Source of the DNA: Deltaproteobacteria bacterium RIFOXYD12_FULL_50_9
Lineage (GTDB): Bacteria; Desulfobacterota; Desulfobulbia; Desulfobulbales; CALZHT01
DNA length: 5,870 nucleotides
Reading direction: 5' to 3'
NCBI GenBank assembly: GCA_001799225.1
Contig: MGTA01000132.1
Coordinates: forward strand, 1 to 5,870
Shown: piece after piece, positions 1 to 2,885 of the stretch
Layout: every line of letters begins with the position of its first letter
Numbering within the stretch: the first letter of the stretch is position 1
Program-made: the position numbers and the translations under genes
Notes under the pieces: generated by a model
Seen by the model: the letters and a program-made list of their open reading frames with translations, nothing else
The model's database searches: none
Told to the model about the DNA's origin: nothing

Positions 1-1246
1 ACTCCAGGTGGTGGCGACGTCTGTTGTCCTGTCGATGCTTGTTCCATCGCTGAATATCTCAAGAGCCGTATATTGTTGGATACCGGTAAGAGGTATTGAG
101 GCCGTAGCCGGCGTCAACTTTAAACCCTTCGAGGTTGCGGTGGTCACAGTCAATGTCGCGGTCGCGGCCGGAACAACTCCGTACGTGGCAGTGATGGTGA
201 CGACGCCGGCAGAAACGCCGGTTGCGACGCCGGCGCCTACGCCGGTTGGCGATAGTGTGGCGTTGCCGTTGCTGGCACTCCAGGTGGTGGCGACATTTGT
301 TGTCCTGTCAATTGTTGTCCCATCGCTGAATATCTCAAGAGCCGTATATTGTTGGATACCGGTAAGGGGTATTGAGGCCGTAGCCGGCGTCAACTTTAAA
401 CCCTTCGAGGTTGCGGTGGTCACAGTCAATGTTGCGGTCGCGGCCGGAACGGCACCGTACGTGGCAGTGATGGTGACGACGCCGGCAGAAACGCCGGTTG
501 CGACGCCGGCGCCTACGCCGGTTGGCGACAGTGTGGCGTTACCGTTGCTGGCACTCCAGGTGGTAGCGCCATTTGTTGTCCTGTCGATGGTTGTCCCATC
601 GCTGAATATCTCTATCGCCGTATATTGTTGGATACCGGTAAGGGGTATTGAGGCCGTAGCCGGCGTCAACTTTAAGCCCTTCGAGGTTGCGTTGGTCACG
701 GTCAAATTGGCGGTCGCGGACGGACCGACGACACCAAAGGTGGCAGTGATGACGACCGGCACGCCAACCGGAGTAGCAGTTAGACCGGTCGCAAGGCCGG
801 CGCCGACGCCGTTCGGTGAAAGTGTGACGTTGGCGAGGCTTGATGAGGTCCAGGTGGTGGCGACGTTTGTTGTTCTGTCAAAGCTTGTCCCATCGCTGAA
901 TGTCTCTATCGCCGTATATTGTTGGATGCCGGTAACCGGTATTGAAGCCGTTACCGGTGTCACCTTTAAACCCTTTGAGGTTGCGGCATTCACTGTCAAA
1001 CTGGCTGTCGCGGTCTTGCCGCCGAAAGAGGCGGTAATGACGACCGGCAGGGCATTGGCAGTAGCACCGGTAGCCAAGCCTTTGATCACCCCGAAGGTAG
1101 CGACACCGGGAGCACCTGAAGTCCAGGTAGATAATGTTGTCACGTTGCGGGATGACCCATTATCATATATTGCAGTGGCAGTAAATTGCACGGTACCGGT
1201 TACCGGTATTGAGACTGTTGCCGGGGAGACTATAACCGAAACCAAA
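1..1246 (-). repeat. Tandem ~276-bp repeats encoding Ig-like domains
   Basis: Equivalent bases of successive units, read on the plus strand, start near 1, 277, 553, 847 and 1120. This gives periods of 276, 276, 294 and 273 bp, all multiples of three. By hand comparison, the units at 1-276 and 277-552 differ at about 13 positions, and a stretch of roughly 70 bases (about 180-250 versus 456-526) is identical. The unit at 553-846 matches well over its first half and then diverges, carrying a 6-codon insertion. The units at 847 and 1120 are clearly older. The homogeneous end faces the window edge, so more copies may lie outside. This pattern fits recent duplication or gene conversion inside a coding repeat. 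Confidence 0.9.
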
Positions 1247-1344
1247 GAAACGACCGCCGGATCATTGTCTGCACACCCGGCCATAAAAGTGACAAGCAGT
1301 AAAGCCAAAAACCACAATTTCGAATATCCTTTGCATCTGTTCAT
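1..1344 (-). CDS. Tandem Big_2-like Ig-domain lipoprotein (3' end outside window)
   Basis: This reading frame begins at the ATG complementary to 1342-1344 and stays open for 448 codons to the left edge, so the C-terminus is missing. The start is set by a strong ribosome site at 1353-1358 with an 8-base spacer and by an in-frame stop upstream (1372-1374). Residues 1-23 form a lipoprotein signal peptide (basic start, hydrophobic LWFLALLLVTF core) ending in the lipobox MAGC, with Cys24 as the lipidation site. Residue +2 is Ala, so an inner-membrane retention Asp is absent. About five Ig-like repeats follow, starting near residues 35, 124, 220, 312 and 404. They carry the bacterial Ig group 2 pattern: LTPATASIPLTG, IQQYTA, FSDGT, ATTWS, a Gly/Val-rich GVATGVSAGVVTITATYG, and a closing TATLTV strand. 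Such domains usually form extended surface stalks or adhesin arms. No catalytic motif is visible. The likely location is the outer membrane, possibly surface exposed. It lies 104 bases after the DUF3494 lipoprotein gene on the same strand. The specific function is unknown. Confidence 0.9.
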   Translation of the reverse strand, partial: MNRCKGYSKLWFLALLLVTFMAGCADNDPAVVSLVSVIVSPATVSIPVTGTVQFTATAIYDNGSSRNVTTLSTWTSGAPGVATFGVIKGLATGATANALPVVITASFGGKTATASLTVNAATSKGLKVTPVTASIPVTGIQQYTAIETFSDGTSFDRTTNVATTWTSSSLANVTLSPNGVGAGLATGLTATPVGVPVVITATFGVVGPSATANLTVTNATSKGLKLTPATASIPLTGIQQYTAIEIFSDGTTIDRTTNGATTWSASNGNATLSPTGVGAGVATGVSAGVVTITATYGAVPAATATLTVTTATSKGLKLTPATASIPLTGIQQYTALEIFSDGTTIDRTTNVATTWSASNGNATLSPTGVGAGVATGVSAGVVTITATYGVVPAATATLTVTTATSKGLKLTPATASIPLTGIQQYTALEIFSDGTSIDRTTDVATTWS

Positions 1345-1352
1345 TTTTGTAC

Positions 1353-1358
1353 CCTCCT
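1353..1358 (-). promoter_or_regulatory. Ribosome binding site of the Ig-repeat lipoprotein
   Basis: AGGAGG (plus strand cctcct), within AAAGGAGGG, lies 8 bases before the ATG at 1344. It decides both the start codon and the coding strand: the competing plus-strand open frame over the same bases has no comparable signal that can be seen, since its start is at the window edge. Confidence 0.85.
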
Positions 1359-1370
1359 TTATGAGGACTT

Positions 1371-1400
1371 TTTAAATCTGTGAAGCTAATTTAGTGACAA
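1371..1400 (-). promoter_or_regulatory. Possible sigma-70-type promoter of the Ig-repeat lipoprotein
   Basis: A -35-like TTGTCA (1395-1400, 5 of 6 to consensus) and a -10-like TTTAAA (1371-1376, 4 of 6) are separated by 18 bases. Transcription would begin around 1364, leaving a leader of about 20 bases that still includes the ribosome site. No convincing terminator separates this gene from the upstream lipoprotein gene, so read-through is also possible. This is weak consensus matching only. Confidence 0.3.
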
Positions 1401-1448
1401 ACAGATAGCCTGCCACCTCCTCTAATAGGACCTGTCTACCTTATCCCT

Positions 1449-2576
1449 TTACGGGGCAGGCGTTGTAACTGTACTTTGGTCAAGATGTACTGCTGTATCT
1501 GCTAATGCTCTGCCATTCATCGACGCGCCGGTCCCCAGCGTTATCGATGTCTGAGACAATATAATTCCTTCGAAATGCGCGGTTGTGCCGATATCCACGA
1601 AACCGGCGACCTGCCAGAAGATGTTCTTGGTCTTGGCGCCGCCGCTCAAGAAAACATTCATAGCCGGGCTCATAGTGAGGTTGCCCGGCATCTGGAAGAT
1701 CCAGACATCATTCGGGCCGCCCGAGATAGTGACATCCGCGGATATTGTTACCCCGGTAGTCCAATTGTAGAGGCCGGGAAGCAGGGTCAGTCCACCGATT
1801 TCTCCAGCACCATGGTTCAGGAAATCAGGTGTCGGACGGCCGGCGGCATCAGTGTATGCAGTGCTCATGTTAGTAATCGCCGTAGTCAGGTTAGAGCTGG
1901 TAGGAGCTGTCATATCAGCTCCATATAAACTGCCGGTCACTTGTGGCGATGTTGCGGATGTAGTTCCTACCATCGTTAATGAAAAACCAGTAAAGTAAGA
2001 GGTGGCTGCCGGACTCAATCCGATATCACCTGTAATTGCAGAAGCCGGCACGGTCGAAACGGCCGTTTTCGCCAGAATCACATAATTACCGGCCGCACCA
2101 AGAAGCACTGGATCCGGACCTGCCGCTGTTGTAACGCCGGTTGTAAAGTTCCATACCTTATTCGTTGCCAGCTCATTACCTGCCAGGTCTTGAACCCCGG
2201 TTGTAATCGTGGCGGTATACGGGGTACCGGCTGCAAGATTGCTGTCAGGTGTAAAGGTTGCCTTTGTGCCATTGCATGTCACGGTGCCTGCGACTGACGT
2301 TATTCCCTGATTTAAGGTAAATGTCGCTATGGTAAGCGTTGCAGGGTTCATCCCTTCACTGAAAGTGGCGTAGACATTCCGATTGAGCGCCACACCAGTG
2401 GCGGCATTATTAGGGATTATAGACGTAACGGTAGGCGCGGTGTTATCTGAGCTACCTCCTCCGCCACCACCACCTCCACCTCCACCTCCATCTCCACCTC
2501 CACTGTTATTACCTCCGCACCCGACCAGAAAAACAGCCAGTAGTGTTACAAACCATCTTGTAAAAATCTTTTTCAT
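1449..2576 (-). CDS. Ice-binding-type (DUF3494) lipoprotein with SbsA-like Ig domain
   Basis: This is a complete 375-residue protein. Residues 1-19 are a lipoprotein signal peptide (KK start, hydrophobic core) with lipobox LVGC and lipidation at Cys20. A flexible linker follows (residues 21-43), including twelve consecutive Gly (30-41). Residues about 45-147 match an SbsA-type Ig-like domain (TAPTVTSIIPNN, then YATFSEGMNPATL, TFTPDSNLAAGTPYTATIT, DLAGNELA, WNFTT). Residues about 157-373 match the DUF3494 ice-binding family: LGAAGNYVILAKTAVST, ITGDIGLSP, a helical stretch near 222-243 (APTSSNLTTAITNMSTAYTDAAGR), GAGEIGGLTLLPGLYNWTTGV, DVTISGGPNDVWIFQMPGNL, SGGAKTKNIFWQVAG, FEGIILSQTSITLGTGASMNGRAL. 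The family folds as a beta-solenoid with a flanking helix; characterised members bind ice, while many homologues are untested and may be adhesive. A TGVT motif (274-277) resembles the short Thr motifs of ice-binding faces, but ice binding cannot be concluded. Surface display via the lipid anchor is inferred. Confidence 0.93.
   Translation of the reverse strand: MKKIFTRWFVTLLAVFLVGCGGNNSGGGDGGGGGGGGGGGGSSDNTAPTVTSIIPNNAATGVALNRNVYATFSEGMNPATLTIATFTLNQGITSVAGTVTCNGTKATFTPDSNLAAGTPYTATITTGVQDLAGNELATNKVWNFTTGVTTAAGPDPVLLGAAGNYVILAKTAVSTVPASAITGDIGLSPAATSYFTGFSLTMVGTTSATSPQVTGSLYGADMTAPTSSNLTTAITNMSTAYTDAAGRPTPDFLNHGAGEIGGLTLLPGLYNWTTGVTISADVTISGGPNDVWIFQMPGNLTMSPAMNVFLSGGAKTKNIFWQVAGFVDIGTTAHFEGIILSQTSITLGTGASMNGRALADTAVHLDQSTVTTPAP
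2454..2501 (-). repeat. Poly-glycine microsatellite (GGA/GGT hexamers)
   Basis: The linker is coded by alternating GGA and GGT codons. On the plus strand, 2472-2501 is five units of acctcc with one base changed (atctcc at 2490-2495). That single change turns a Gly codon into Asp29, so the Asp is a point variant inside the repeat. Gain or loss of a hexamer would keep the frame and only change linker length. The same bases read as poly-proline on the plus strand, which is a shadow. Confidence 0.85.
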
Positions 2577-2583
2577 TTGTGTT

Positions 2584-2590
2584 ACCTCCT
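2584..2590 (-). promoter_or_regulatory. Ribosome binding site of the DUF3494 lipoprotein
   Basis: AGGAGGT (plus strand acctcct) lies 7 bases before the ATG at 2576. This near-perfect anti-16S match supports the chosen start, which also gives a proper lipoprotein signal peptide. Confidence 0.85.
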
Positions 2591-2600
2591 AAGCAGGGTT

Positions 2601-2629
2601 CTTAAAAATTTAAAAGCCGGCATTGTTAA
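2601..2629 (-). promoter_or_regulatory. Possible sigma-70-type promoter of the DUF3494 lipoprotein
   Basis: TTAACA (2624-2629, 5 of 6 to the -35 consensus) and TTTAAG (2601-2606, 4 of 6 to -10) have a 17-base spacer, leaving a short leader before the ribosome site. The distance from the -10 to the ATG (24 bases) is close to the corresponding arrangement before the Ig-repeat gene (26 bases). AT-rich intergenic DNA gives such matches by chance, so confidence is low. Confidence 0.25.
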
Positions 2630-2678
2630 CCAAAGTTTAACGAGCTGACTGGAGAGACATATCTAATACTTGAAGGCA

Positions 2679-2697
2679 ATGACTACTTGTTAGTCAT
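2679..2697 (-). repeat. 7-bp inverted repeat in the leader region
   Basis: ATGACTA and TAGTCAT are perfect inverted arms around a 5-base centre. If transcription starts from the sigma-54-like site upstream (about 2704), this would form a small stem-loop a few bases from the 5' end of the message. It could equally be an operator for a dimeric regulator. Only the symmetry is seen directly. Confidence 0.45.
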
Positions 2698-2714
2698 CTG
2701 TTATTTGACTGTAG

Positions 2715-2730
2715 TGCAAATGTCGCACCA
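2715..2730 (-). promoter_or_regulatory. Candidate sigma-54 (-24/-12) promoter
   Basis: On the minus strand this reads TGGTGCGACATTTGCA. Against the RpoN consensus TGGCACG-N4-TTGCW it matches 10 of 12 defined positions, with the required GG and GC separated by exactly 10 bases. Transcription would start near 2704 and run toward the DUF3494 lipoprotein gene, giving a leader of about 130 bases. It lies in an intergenic region and points the right way. No activator gene is visible in the window. Confidence 0.5.
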
Positions 2731-2765
2731 AGGATCGGAAATGAACCGTAAGTTTTGATTCATCC

Positions 2766-2785
2766 TTTAATTACAGGGAATTAAA
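2766..2785. repeat. AT-only 7-bp inverted repeat upstream of the sigma-54-like site
   Basis: TTTAATT and AATTAAA are perfect arms around a 6-base centre (acaggg). It sits about 62-81 bases upstream of the predicted sigma-54 start, a distance at which an activator or integration-factor site could lie. Its AT-only arms also make chance symmetry likely. No known operator was recognised. Confidence 0.35.
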
Positions 2786-2790
2786 CTAAG

Positions 2791-2863
2791 AAAAAAAACA
2801 ATCTGAGCAGTATGAAATGATTAGTTCGGCCTCAACATTTGGTGGAACCACAGCATGTTGAGG
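2791..2863 (-). terminator. Stem-loop and T-run after the barrel gene
   Basis: A perfect 9-bp inverted repeat (CCTCAACAT at 2855-2863 and ATGTTGAGG at 2830-2838, read on the minus strand) begins 22 bases after the stop codon at 2886. Its 16-base loop contains a second short pairing (GTGG/CCAC). A run of eight T occurs at 2791-2798, about 31 bases past the stem, which is too far for a standard intrinsic terminator. The stem may therefore act in 3' end stabilisation or processing, with termination at or near the T-run. The inverted repeat is certain; its role is not. Confidence 0.45.
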
Positions 2864-2885
2864 GATACTTTACGGGTTGGTTAAC

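Larger units (their letters stand above)
2577..2885. other. 309-bp intergenic region without a gene
   Basis: No open frame with a credible start and ribosome site was found here on either strand. The plus-strand frames that enter this stretch are shadows of the barrel gene. It holds, in minus-strand order, the 9-bp stem, a T-run, an AT-rich inverted repeat, a sigma-54-like promoter, a second inverted repeat, a weak sigma-70-like pair and the lipoprotein ribosome site. I looked for the conserved core of c-di-GMP (GEMM) riboswitches and did not find it. Confidence 0.7.

Noticed and set aside
8..1375. A 455-codon open frame on the plus strand
   Set aside because: It is the antisense shadow of the Ig-repeat gene. 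The minus strand has an excellent ribosome site, a lipobox signal peptide and recognisable Ig-domain motifs; the plus-strand product is low-complexity and owes its length to the repeated DNA lacking stops in that frame.
1395..1448. A terminator or mini-ORF between the two lipoprotein genes
   Set aside because: The best hairpin has only a 4-bp stem without a T-run, and the SD-like AGGAGGTG is followed only by a four-codon TTG frame.
2383..2592. Short plus-strand frame with a poly-proline run
   Set aside because: It is the reverse complement of the poly-glycine linker of the DUF3494 lipoprotein and has no start signal of its own.
2577..2885. A c-di-GMP riboswitch or small RNA in the intergenic region
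   Set aside because: I could not find the conserved core of the GEMM class, and the stems seen are short and simple. A covariance-model scan would settle this.
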